Shown: piece by piece, positions 24,059 to 31,743 of the stretch
Layout of the letters: each line of letters begins with the position of its first letter
Position numbering within the stretch: the first letter of the stretch is position 1
DNA from: Streptomyces olivaceoviridis
GTDB lineage: Bacteria; Actinomycetota; Actinomycetes; Streptomycetales; Streptomycetaceae
Reading direction: 5' to 3'
NCBI RefSeq assembly: GCF_014650115.1
Contig: NZ_BMUI01000021.1
Coordinates: forward strand, 62,001 to 126,000
DNA: 64,000 bases
The notes under the pieces: model-generated
Databases searched by the model: none
Told to the model about the DNA's origin: nothing
What the model saw: only the letters and a program-made list of their open reading frames with translations
Position numbers and translations under genes: made by a program

Positions 24059-25767
24059 GGCCGTATGTCCTCCGTCGTCCTGCCCGGGTCCTGGACCCGG
24101 TCCCGTTCCTGGTCACGGCCCGGGGCCTGGTGGCTGTCCCGGTCCTGCGGCACGAGGCCCTGACGCCGTACCGTCGCCGCGAGCGTACGGTGTCCGGTCT
24201 GCTCGGTGAGCACCACCCGCTCCTCGGGCAGGGCGCGCTGCCACCACTCGCCGGCGGCGGCGTCGGCCGTGGCGCGCAGATCGACCAGGGCGGCGGCGAG
24301 GGCGCGCCGGGCGGAGTCCAGCGCGCGGGGCTCGGGGTGCGGCTCGGTGAGCAGGCGGGCGGCGTGCTCGCGGGCCCGCTCCGCCGTGCTCAGCGCGCGC
24401 TCCAGGCGGTCGCCCGCGCGGCGGTTGGTGACGGCGACGGCGGCGACGAAGCCGACCAGGGCACCGACGAGGGTGTCCGCGATCCGGTCGGTGATCAGCT
24501 CGGTGGCGTCCTGGGTACGGGCGAACTCGGTGATGAGCAGGGCCATCGGGGTGACGCAGACGCTGCCCAGCCAGTAGTTGCGGCCGATCAGCGCCTCGGC
24601 GCCGAAGTTGAGGGCGAGGCAGCACAGCACCAGGGCGGCGGGGTGCAGATGGGCGAGCGGGGCGAGCGCGGCGAAGAGGAGGACGCCGAGGAGGTTGCCG
24701 ACGACCCGCTGGACGCCCCGGTTCCAGGTGAGGGTGACGTTGGCCTGGTAGAGCGAGGCCGCGGTGACCAGCGCCCAGTAGGGGCGGCCGACGCCGAGGG
24801 CGAGGGCGGCGTATCCGGCGAGGGCGCAGCCGAGCGCGGTGCGCACGGCGAGCGGGGCGAGGGGAGCCAGGCGGTGCCACGGCGAGCGCGGCGGCAGGGC
24901 CTGTTCGGCGGCCAGGCCGAGGAGTTCGTCGGCGGACTCGCGCGGCGCCTCGACGCGCGGGACACGGCCGGTGCCGCGCAGGTCGCGGGCCCAGGCGCGC
25001 AGCCGGGCGGGGTCGGTGTCGGCGGGCGCGGCCAGGGCGACCTCGGCGCGGACGAGGAGTTGTTCGAGGGCGCGCCGGGTGCGGTCGGGGCGGGCGCCGG
25101 CGGCGAGCAGCGACTGCCAGGCGGCGTGGATCGCGGCGGCGGTCGCCGCGCGGGCCCGGGCGTGGCCGTCGGCGGTGCCGCGCGTGTCGGCGTACGCGGC
25201 GGCGGCGTTCAGGGCCTGGGCGGTGGCGCGGCGCTCGGGCCCGTGCGGGCGGAGCAGCCCGGGGGCCATGCCGACCAGCCAGGCCCAGGCACCGGCGGCC
25301 AGGGCCAGCCCGACGTGCCCGGGGACCTGGCCGGGGGTCTGCGGTGCGAACAGCGAGGCCGAGGTGATGAAGGTGAGGACCACGTTGCCGGGCGGTCCGA
25401 TCCGGGTGGCGTCGCACACGGTCTTCTGGACCGCCGCCAGGACGGCGCCGACGGTGACGAGGACGACGGCGTTCGCGGTGAGCGCCGCGGCGAGCAGGGA
25501 GACGGCGAGGCCGCCGACCATGCCGAGCACGACCCAGGCGAGCGCGCGGGCCCGGGCGGCGTAGGGCCGGTTGTGGCCGTAGAGGGCGCACAGGGAGCCC
25601 GCCATCGTGTACATCGCGAGGTCGAGGCGGCCGAGTGCGAGCAGGGTGAGGTTGGGCGGGGCGACCGCGGCCACCACGCTCAGCGCGGGCTTGAACCAGA
25701 TGTCGGAGGGGCGCCCGAGGCGGAGGGTGGTGGCGAGGGGAAGACGGTGGGGGGTCGCACTGCTCAT
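24055..25767 (-). CDS. FUSC-family inner-membrane permease
   Basis: 570 residues with two blocks of hydrophobic helices (~20-165 and ~315-420) separated and followed by long hydrophilic parts. This is the layout of fusaric-acid-resistance / aromatic-acid-exporter proteins. The second block (AVRTALGCALAGYAALALGVGRPYWALVTAA) and LTWNRGVQRVVGNLLG-like sequence with NYWLGSVCVTP are characteristic. It likely exports aromatic acids or similar toxins. It is translationally coupled to the MarR gene. The ribosome site at ATG 25767 is weak, and a nearby upstream AT-rich stretch suggests a short leader. Confidence 0.9.
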   Translation of the reverse strand: MSSATPHRLPLATTLRLGRPSDIWFKPALSVVAAVAPPNLTLLALGRLDLAMYTMAGSLCALYGHNRPYAARARALAWVVLGMVGGLAVSLLAAALTANAVVLVTVGAVLAAVQKTVCDATRIGPPGNVVLTFITSASLFAPQTPGQVPGHVGLALAAGAWAWLVGMAPGLLRPHGPERRATAQALNAAAAYADTRGTADGHARARAATAAAIHAAWQSLLAAGARPDRTRRALEQLLVRAEVALAAPADTDPARLRAWARDLRGTGRVPRVEAPRESADELLGLAAEQALPPRSPWHRLAPLAPLAVRTALGCALAGYAALALGVGRPYWALVTAASLYQANVTLTWNRGVQRVVGNLLGVLLFAALAPLAHLHPAALVLCCLALNFGAEALIGRNYWLGSVCVTPMALLITEFARTQDATELITDRIADTLVGALVGFVAAVAVTNRRAGDRLERALSTAERAREHAARLLTEPHPEPRALDSARRALAAALVDLRATADAAAGEWWQRALPEERVVLTEQTGHRTLAATVRRQGLVPQDRDSHQAPGRDQERDRVQDPGRTTEDIRP

Positions 25768-25785
25768 ATCATCAATTTAGCATGT

Positions 25786-25801
25786 GTTTTACTCGTGAAA
25801 C
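25786..25801. promoter_or_regulatory. Near-palindrome GTTTTACTCGTGAAAC, candidate MarR operator
   Basis: 16 bp, 7-bp arms with one mismatch, 19-34 bp upstream of the FUSC start in an AT-rich stretch. The neighbouring ATTTAGCATG (25774-25783) looks like a further half-site. The position fits repression of the FUSC-MarR operon by its own MarR. Confidence 0.55.
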
Positions 25802-25930
25802 AATCTGGCGGAGGCCCTGGTCACCGACCGTGCTCCCCTGCATGCTCCCCGTGTACACCCTTGCGCTCGCGTGCGCTCCGCCGGCGGTGGGCATCGCACC
25901 CTCGACCGACCGTCGAGCGTGGAGGTGCGC

Positions 25931-26488
25931 GTGCACGGACCGGTGTCGATCGCCTGGCTGCTGGTCGCGCTGTGCGCGCTGACCGGGGCCTACTGCCTGC
26001 TGCGGATGCGCAGCGGTGTCGAGGAGCAGCGCCGGGCCGCGGGCGGCGAGGCGCTGATGGGCTTCGGCATGGCCGCGATGGCCGTCCCGGCGGCGGTGTT
26101 CACCCCACCGAGCTGGGCGTGGCCGGTGTACGCGGCCGTGTTCGGCGCGGCGGCCCTGCGCGCGCTGTGGGCCGCGCGCGGCGCCCGGCACCATCTGCAC
26201 CATCTGGTGGGCAGCGCCGCGATGGTCTACATGGCGGTGGCGATGGCCGCGTCGCCGCCCGCCGCCCACCACGGGCACGGCGGCACCGGCGTGCCGCTGC
26301 TGACCGGCGCGCTGCTGCTGTACTTCACGGGCTATGTGCTGCTCTCCGGCGCCCGGCTGGTGCCCGCCCCCGCCTCCGCGGGCGTGGGCGTGGGCGGCCC
26401 GGCCCACTGGGGCGACCGCCCCGAGCTGGCCCGAGCCTGCCGGCTGTCGATGGGGATCGGCATGGTGGCGATGCTGCTGGCGATGTGA
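25931..26488 (+). CDS. DUF5134 family membrane protein
   Basis: 185 residues with about five hydrophobic segments. A charged His-rich stretch (ARHHLHHLVGSAAM and AAHHGHGGTG) could bind metal, copper being the usual guess for this family. The sequence matches DUF5134 from memory. GTG 25931 is the start because GGAGG ends 5 nt before it. In other Streptomyces this family sits next to an M56 peptidase gene; here the neighbour is a ruin of that gene, so the pair has lost one partner. It is divergent from the FUSC operon. Confidence 0.85.
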   Translation: MHGPVSIAWLLVALCALTGAYCLLRMRSGVEEQRRAAGGEALMGFGMAAMAVPAAVFTPPSWAWPVYAAVFGAAALRALWAARGARHHLHHLVGSAAMVYMAVAMAASPPAAHHGHGGTGVPLLTGALLLYFTGYVLLSGARLVPAPASAGVGVGGPAHWGDRPELARACRLSMGIGMVAMLLAM

Positions 26489-26602
26489 CGGCCGGGCTCT
26501 GCACGGCGCCCGCCCGCACGTCGGCGTCCGGACCCACTGCTCGCGCCGCTTGGGCGCCGCGGACGGTACGGCTGAGCGCCGCGCGCTCATGGCGTGCTGA
26601 CC

Positions 26603-27175
26603 ATGATGGTCCCCGTGGCCCCGCTGCTGCTCGGCGCCCCGCGGGTGTGGCTGGGGTACCCCCACCGGGGAAGCATCGGGGCCGCCGTCCTGTTGTGCCG
26701 CGTCCTGCCGACGCCCCTCGGCGCGGCGGCGGCCTGCGGAGTCCGGCGATGCCGGTCCGGGACGTCGTACGGGCCCGGGCGCGACGGCGTGCGCGGCGCG
26801 CCGAACCGCTCGTCTGGAGGCTGCCCGGCGCAGGCGCCCCGGCTCGCCGTCACCTCGACCGCGTAGCGCCGCCTGAAAGGCACGGCAATGGGACGCGTCG
26901 CTCGCGCACGAGCAGGGACACACACAGGCCCGGGACGGCCGGATCCCGGGCGGTCCGACCGCGCCGAACTCGGCGAGGAGCGGGGCGTGTCCGGTCCCGG
27001 TCCGCCTCCGCACGCTCGCGTCCCGCACCGTGTGCGGCGCCCGCCAACGGGACGGGACCGGTTGCCGCCCCTGCACAGACCCCACCCGACACCACCACCC
27101 CGGCCGCCGCCCCTGCACAAACCACGCCCGGCAGCGACCGCCGCGCGGGTGCCGGGGCCGCGGGCGCTGGGCTGA
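26603..27175 (+). pseudogene. Remnant of an M56-family (BlaR1/HtpX-like) membrane peptidase
   Basis: Pieces of an M56 peptidase lie in order in three frames. MMVPVAPLLLGAP..AAVLLCRVLP (from 26603) is the first membrane helix region. RDVVRARARRRARRAEPLV (from ~26758) is in a second frame. DASLAHEQGHTQARD (from 26892), which includes the zinc motif HEQGH (26907-26921), is in a third. ELGEERGVSGPGPPPHARVP (from 26966) ends in VPGPRALG and a stop at 27175, in the first frame again. The usual length is ~310 residues; only ~190 codons remain, so deletions accompany the frameshifts. It follows the DUF5134 gene by 114 bp, the expected place for an intact M56 gene. Confidence 0.8.
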
Positions 27176-27276
27176 TGCCGTTCACCTGACGGATCTCGCC
27201 CACCGACACCGGGGCCACGGCAGCCCCGCCCCACCGGGACTTGGCCACGGCACCTCGCTTCCACCAGGATCACGGC

Positions 27277-27990
27277 ATGCACCAGCGCCCCTCCGCTCCC
27301 CCGTCGCCCCCCGCCCCCGAGCCGCCGACGACGCTCCGCAGAGCCGCCCGCGTGGCCACCGCTCTCGGCGCCTGCTTCCTTGTGTTGCTGGTCCTCGTCG
27401 CCCTGCGCTGGCACCCCCTGATCACCGTGGACGGCGGCATCTCCCGGACCACCCACCGCTGGGCGGTCCGCGACCACGAGCTGACGCATGTCTTCCGGGT
27501 GCTGACGGACTGGGTGTGGGACCCGACCACCATGCGTCTGGTCTGCGCCGCGGCGGCGGTGTGGCTCGTCTGGCGGCGCGCGGCCTGGTGGACGGCGCTG
27601 TGGCTGGGAATCACCTGCGCGGTGGCCACGCTCGTGCAGCAGTTCGTGAAGGCCGTCGTCGGCCGGCCCCGCCCGGTCTGGCCGAACCCGGTCGACTCCG
27701 CGCACTACGCGGCGTTCCCGTCCGGTCACGCGATGACCGCCACCGTCGTCTGCGGCCTGCTGCTGTGGCTGCTGCACCGCCACGGCCCACGCCCCGCCCT
27801 GTGGCGTACGGCGGTGACGGCGGCGCTCGTCTCGGTGGTGGGCGTGGGCGTGACCCGGGTGTGGCTGGGCGTCCACTGGCCCTCGGACGTGCTCGGCGGG
27901 TGGCTGGCCGGCGCGGCGCTGGTCGCGGCGGCGGTGACGGTCCACGAGTGGCCACGCGACGGCCGGGCATGGCCGTCGCGCGGCCGGTAG
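27277..27990 (+). CDS. PAP2-family membrane phosphatase
   Basis: 237 residues with six predicted helices. The phosphatase signature is complete: KAVVGRPRPVW (motif 1), FPSGHAM (motif 2, catalytic His) and TRVWLGVHWPSDVLGG (motif 3, catalytic His and Asp). It dephosphorylates a lipid or isoprenoid phosphate, such as phosphatidate or undecaprenyl diphosphate, at the outer membrane face. The ATG at 27277 follows AGGA and leaves a Pro-rich N-terminal tail of ~25 residues. The HAD gene starts 10 bp after its stop, so the two are cotranscribed. Confidence 0.92.
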   Translation: MHQRPSAPPSPPAPEPPTTLRRAARVATALGACFLVLLVLVALRWHPLITVDGGISRTTHRWAVRDHELTHVFRVLTDWVWDPTTMRLVCAAAAVWLVWRRAAWWTALWLGITCAVATLVQQFVKAVVGRPRPVWPNPVDSAHYAAFPSGHAMTATVVCGLLLWLLHRHGPRPALWRTAVTAALVSVVGVGVTRVWLGVHWPSDVLGGWLAGAALVAAAVTVHEWPRDGRAWPSRGR

Positions 27991-28000
27991 AGTCCGGCGC

Positions 28001-28690
28001 ATGGCCGCCGTGCTGTTCGACTTCTCCGGGACGCTGTTCCGCGCCGAGTCCGCCGCGTCATGGCTGCGTGCGACGTTGGACGAGACCGGTCACACTCTGC
28101 CCGAGCCCGAACTGGCCGCCACCGCCCGGGCGTTGGAGGCGGCCGGCGCGCTGCCGGGCGGTGCGGAGCCGGCGGAGCTGCCGGCGGACCTCGCGGCGGT
28201 CTGGGCGGCGCGGGACGAGAGCGCGGCGCTGCACCGGGCCGCCTACACGGGCCTGTCCCGCCGGGTGCCGCTGCCGGATCCCGGGCTGCACGACGCCCTG
28301 TACGAACGGCACATGTCCCCCGCCGCCTGGACCCCGTACCCGGACGCCGAGAAGGTGCTGCGCGCCCTGCGCGTGCGCGGGATCGGCGTCGGCGTGGTCA
28401 GCAACATCGGCTGGGACCTGCGCCCGGTCTTCCGGGAGCACGGACTCGACGCGTATGTGGACGCGTACGTGCTGTCGTACGAACACGGGGTGCAGAAGCC
28501 GGATCCGCGGCTGTTCGCGGTCGCCTGCGAGGCGCTCGACGCCGATCCGCGGCGGGTGCTGATGGTCGGCGACAACCGGGCGGCGGACGGCGGCGCCACC
28601 GCGCTCGGCTGCCGGGTGCACTTCGTGGACCACCTGCCGGCGGCCCGACGCCCCGACGCGCTGCTGCCGGTACTGGATCTCGTCGGCTGA
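28001..28690 (+). CDS. HAD-superfamily hydrolase with DxSGT motif
   Basis: 229 residues, HAD subfamily IA. Motif I is VLFDFSGTLF: the nucleophile Asp is present, but the second Asp of DxDGT, usually the general acid, is Ser. Motif II is VVSNIGWD, the Lys is in HGVQKPDPRLF and motif IV is LMVGDNRAADGGA. Ser at that place is known in some HAD proteins and lowers or changes phosphatase activity, so the substrate and even the reaction are uncertain. It overlaps no gene and closes a small operon with PAP2. Confidence 0.88.
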   Translation: MAAVLFDFSGTLFRAESAASWLRATLDETGHTLPEPELAATARALEAAGALPGGAEPAELPADLAAVWAARDESAALHRAAYTGLSRRVPLPDPGLHDALYERHMSPAAWTPYPDAEKVLRALRVRGIGVGVVSNIGWDLRPVFREHGLDAYVDAYVLSYEHGVQKPDPRLFAVACEALDADPRRVLMVGDNRAADGGATALGCRVHFVDHLPAARRPDALLPVLDLVG

Positions 28691-28804
28691 GCGCCGACGC
28701 GAACCGGCACGCCGCACCGTCCGTCTGAGACGATCCCCCGCGTCGCCCCAGACGGACGGCTGTTCCGGGCGGGCCCCGGGCATGGGCGTACCCGCTGCGT
28801 TGAG

Positions 28805-28829
28805 TATAGTTGGCTGGCAGCCAGTCAAC
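28805..28829 (+). promoter_or_regulatory. TATAGT -10 element and overlapping TetR operator palindrome
   Basis: A TATAGT hexamer (28805-28810) runs into the 21-bp inverted repeat GTTGGCTGGCAGCCAGTCAAC (28809-28829, arms matching except one pair). It lies just before the ribosome site of the TetR gene. A bound TetR dimer would cover the start of transcription, so autorepression is likely. Confidence 0.75.
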
Positions 28830-28843
28830 GCAGGAGTTACAGA

Positions 28844-29506
28844 ATGTCCCCGCGCAGCGCCTCGGTCAATGAAGAATTGCGGCGGCGTTCCCGGGAGCGG
28901 CTGCTACAAGCCGCCGTGGAGTTGGTCGGCGAGCGCGGGTTCGAGGCCACGACGCTGGGCGACATCGCGGACCGGGCCGGTTCGGCGCGCGGCCTGGTGT
29001 CGTACTACTTCCCCGGCAAACGCCAGTTGGTCCAGTCCGCCGTGCACCGGCTGATGCACCGGACGCTGGAGGAGGCGCTGGAGCGGGAGCCGCGCACCGA
29101 GGACGGCCGGGAGCGGCTGGCCCGGGCGATCGACGCGATCCTGGGCCTCGCCCGGGACCGGCCCGTGCTGATGCGCCAGCACATGGCGGGCCTGCTCCAG
29201 GCCGAGGGCTTCGTGCAGTGCCCGGAGCAGCGCCGGCTGGCGGAGCTGCTCAGCGACACCGTCGCCCGGTACGGCGCGCAGAACGTCTCGGCCGACTACC
29301 CGATGCTGCGGGCCCTGTTGATGGGCGCGGTGTTCGCGGCGCTGGTACCGGGCGTGCCGATGCCCGTACCGGTGCTGCGGGCGGAGCTGTTCCAGCGGTA
29401 CGGCCTCGACCGGGAGATGGGTGTGCCTCCCGAGGGCGATGCGGGGGCGGGGCTGGAGGATCTGTCCCGGTTCTTCGCCACGGAGGAGCGGCCGGACACG
29501 CCCTGA
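28844..29506 (+). CDS. TetR/AcrR-family transcriptional regulator
   Basis: 220 residues. The HTH is at ~15-60: RRRSRERLLQAAVELVGERG, FEATTLGDIADRAG, and the recognition helix ARGLVSYYFPGKRQLV. The C-terminal ligand-binding helices follow. The ATG at 28844 has AGGAG upstream, right after the palindromic operator. No efflux pump or enzyme is adjacent in an obvious operon: the next gene is convergent and the upstream HAD gene has its own promoter. Its regulon beyond itself therefore cannot be told from the window. Confidence 0.93.
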   Translation: MSPRSASVNEELRRRSRERLLQAAVELVGERGFEATTLGDIADRAGSARGLVSYYFPGKRQLVQSAVHRLMHRTLEEALEREPRTEDGRERLARAIDAILGLARDRPVLMRQHMAGLLQAEGFVQCPEQRRLAELLSDTVARYGAQNVSADYPMLRALLMGAVFAALVPGVPMPVPVLRAELFQRYGLDREMGVPPEGDAGAGLEDLSRFFATEERPDTP

Positions 29507-29522
29507 CGGGGTCCGGCCGCTC
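29486..29522. terminator. Bidirectional terminator overlapping the TetR stop
   Basis: Perfect 11-bp arms GAGCGGCCGGA / TCCGGCCGCTC with a 15-nt loop containing the TetR stop codon. The convergent DUF6214 gene ends 3 bp further on. Confidence 0.75.
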
Positions 29523-29524
29523 GG

Positions 29525-30139
29525 TCAGCGCCGGGCGTGACGGGGTGCCAGAAGGCCCGCGTCCCGTGCCTGGGCGATCAGCCGGAGGGCGCGCCGGCGA
29601 CCGCGTCCGGTCGCGTTCATCACGGCGAGCACCGGGTCGGCGCCCTCGTCCTGTGCCGCCCGGTACTCCCGCGCGACGAGCCGGCGGCCCTCGGTGCCAC
29701 GCGGCCAGGACGGCCGGGCTCGGCGTACGACGGCGTCGCCGGCGTCCGGCTGGGGTTCCCCGGCCGGAGGGCACCCGGTGTCCGGGGGCGCGCCGTCGTC
29801 CGCGTCCCCCGTATCCGCGCCGCACACCAGGTCGTCGCGCACCGGGTCCGCCCCGGCATCGACACCGCAGGCCGCGAACAGCGGCCCCTCGATCCAGTCG
29901 GCGAGCGCCGTCAGGTCGGCGAGGGACAGGGCCGGCTCGGCCTGGACGTCCTCGATGGAGACACGACCCGCGCTCACCACGGCCAGGGCGTCGACCCGGG
30001 CCCCGTCGGGGAAGGCCAGCCGGACCTGGAACCAGGAGGTGACGCCGCCGTGCTCCCGCACCTGCCACGCGGGCCACACGGAGACCGCGCCATCCTCCGC
30101 GTTCCGATCGGGAAGATCAAGAAAGGATGCTTCTGGCAC
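29525..30139 (-). CDS. DUF6214-like protein of unknown function
   Basis: 204 residues, soluble. The N-terminal half is acidic with conserved-looking WPAWQVREHGGVTSWFQVRL and LADLTALADWIEGPL. A variable Asp/Pro-rich linker follows. The C-terminal ~60 residues are basic (AREYRAAQDEGADPVLAVMN, TGRGRRRALRLIAQARDAG), resembling a small helical domain. I associate it with DUF6214 from memory; function unknown. The GTG at 30139 has only a weak ribosome site, and an internal GTG near 30080 is an alternative start. Confidence 0.75.
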   Translation of the reverse strand: MPEASFLDLPDRNAEDGAVSVWPAWQVREHGGVTSWFQVRLAFPDGARVDALAVVSAGRVSIEDVQAEPALSLADLTALADWIEGPLFAACGVDAGADPVRDDLVCGADTGDADDGAPPDTGCPPAGEPQPDAGDAVVRRARPSWPRGTEGRRLVAREYRAAQDEGADPVLAVMNATGRGRRRALRLIAQARDAGLLAPRHARR

Positions 30140-30277
30140 CCACGCAACGTAACGTCGTGATCACACCCGGACGTATGGACACGCACCCGGGTCACCCCAC
30201 CGGCCCCTGCCGCCGGGGCCCCCGCGGTGCCATGCTGGAGCCGTCGCCACACCCTCCTTCGGGCGAGGAGTACCGCT

Positions 30278-31618
30278 GTGCTGCGTGTCGCCGTCGTCGG
30301 TTCCGGGCCGAGTGGGTGTTACACCGCCCAGGGCCTCGTTCAGCGTGATCCGGAGGTCCGGGTGGACGTCCTGGACCGGCTGCCGTGTCCGTACGGCCTG
30401 GTCCGCTACGGTGTCGCCCCGGACCACGAGAAGATCAAGTCCCTTCAGAACAGCCTGCGGACGGTGCTGGAGCACGAGCGGGTGCGGTTCCTCGGCGGGG
30501 TCCGGGTGGGCGGCCCCGGCGGGCTGCCGGCACGGCGGCTGAGGGGGATCTACCACGCGGTGGTGTACTGCGTGGGCGCGGCGACCGACCGCCGGCTGGG
30601 GATTCCCGGCGAGGACCTGCCGGGCAGCTGGTCGGCGACCGAGTTCGTGTCCTGGTACAGCGCGCATCCGGACGCGGTCGACGCGGGCTTCCTGCGCGGG
30701 GTGCGCTCGGCGGTCGTCGTCGGGGTGGGCAATGTCGCGGTGGACGTCACCCGGATGCTGGTCCGGGGTGCGGCGGAGCTGCGGCCCACGGACATCCCGC
30801 AGGCCGCGCTGGACACGTTGGCGGCGAGCGGGCTCACCGAGGTGCAGATGGTGGGCCGGCGCGGTCCCGCACAGGCCCGTTTCACCACCAAGGAGCTGCG
30901 CGAACTGGGCGGGCTGCCGGACACCGACGTGATCGTGGACAAGGCCGAGCTGGCGCTCGACCCGGCCGATCCCGGTGCGCTGCCGGCGGGGCCGCGCCGC
31001 AATGTGGAGGTGCTGCGCGACTGGGCGGCACGGCCTCCCGCGGTGGCCGCCACGCGGCGGATCCGGCTGCGGTTCTTCCTGCGGCCGGTGGAACTGCTCG
31101 CCGACGGCGGCCGGGTGGGTGCCGTGCGCTTCGAGCGGACGGCACCCGACGGCGCGGGCGGCGTGACCGGCACGGGCCGGTACGAGGACGTGCCCGCCCA
31201 GTTGGTCCTGCGCTCGGTGGGCTATCGCGGGGTGCCGCTGGAAGGGCTGCCGTTCGACCCGGCGAGCGGCACCGTCCCGCACCTGGAGGGCCGGGTGCTG
31301 CGCGACGGCGTCCCCTCCCCCGGCGAGTACGTCGCCGGGTGGATCAAGCGCGGTCCGACCGGGGTCATCGGCACCAACCGGCCCTGCGCCAAGGAGACGG
31401 TGACCTCGCTGCTCGCGGACGCTCCCGCGCTCGGCCGCGCGGACGTGCCGGAGGAGCCGGTCGCCGCCCTGCGGGCGGCGGGCGTCGAGCCCGTGCCCTG
31501 GGCCGGCTGGCTGGCGATCGAGCAGGCCGAGGCCGAGCTGGGGGCGCGGCTGGGGCGGAGCGTGGTCAAACTCTCCGACTGGGACGCGCTGCTCGGGGCG
31601 GCGCGGGTGCTGTCGTAG
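30278..31618 (+). CDS. FAD-dependent ferredoxin-NADP reductase (FprA/adrenodoxin-reductase type)
   Basis: 446 residues. The FAD Rossmann motif is AVVGSGPSGCYTAQGLVQ at the N-terminus, followed by the family hallmark CPYGLVRYGVAPDHEKIK. The NADP motif is VVVGVGNVAVDVTRML, and IKRGPTGVIGTNRPCAKET near residue 360 completes the FAD site. It passes electrons from NADPH to a ferredoxin and so could feed P450s such as the one at 21.4 kb. GTG 30278 is preceded by GAGGAG. It is divergent from the DUF6214 gene. Confidence 0.94.
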   Translation: MLRVAVVGSGPSGCYTAQGLVQRDPEVRVDVLDRLPCPYGLVRYGVAPDHEKIKSLQNSLRTVLEHERVRFLGGVRVGGPGGLPARRLRGIYHAVVYCVGAATDRRLGIPGEDLPGSWSATEFVSWYSAHPDAVDAGFLRGVRSAVVVGVGNVAVDVTRMLVRGAAELRPTDIPQAALDTLAASGLTEVQMVGRRGPAQARFTTKELRELGGLPDTDVIVDKAELALDPADPGALPAGPRRNVEVLRDWAARPPAVAATRRIRLRFFLRPVELLADGGRVGAVRFERTAPDGAGGVTGTGRYEDVPAQLVLRSVGYRGVPLEGLPFDPASGTVPHLEGRVLRDGVPSPGEYVAGWIKRGPTGVIGTNRPCAKETVTSLLADAPALGRADVPEEPVAALRAAGVEPVPWAGWLAIEQAEAELGARLGRSVVKLSDWDALLGAARVLS

Positions 31619-31743
31619 CGCGGCTGTCCGGGGGCGGGCAGGACACACACCGGCAACGGGCCGGAAATCAACAAACTGTTCAAGGCGCCTACGGTCTCGT
31701 CCTGTCCGCATGCCACTCCCCACCCGCCGCTGATGGAGATTCC

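Noticed and set aside
24130..27189. 1019-codon plus-strand open frame over FUSC and DUF5134
   Set aside because: Shadow of the minus-strand FUSC gene; only its short RDVVRARARRRARRAEPLV stretch matters, as part of the M56 ruin.
31619..31743. Purine riboswitch before the NCS2 permease
   Set aside because: Only 125 bp, no conserved three-way junction could be read; plain promoter more likely.
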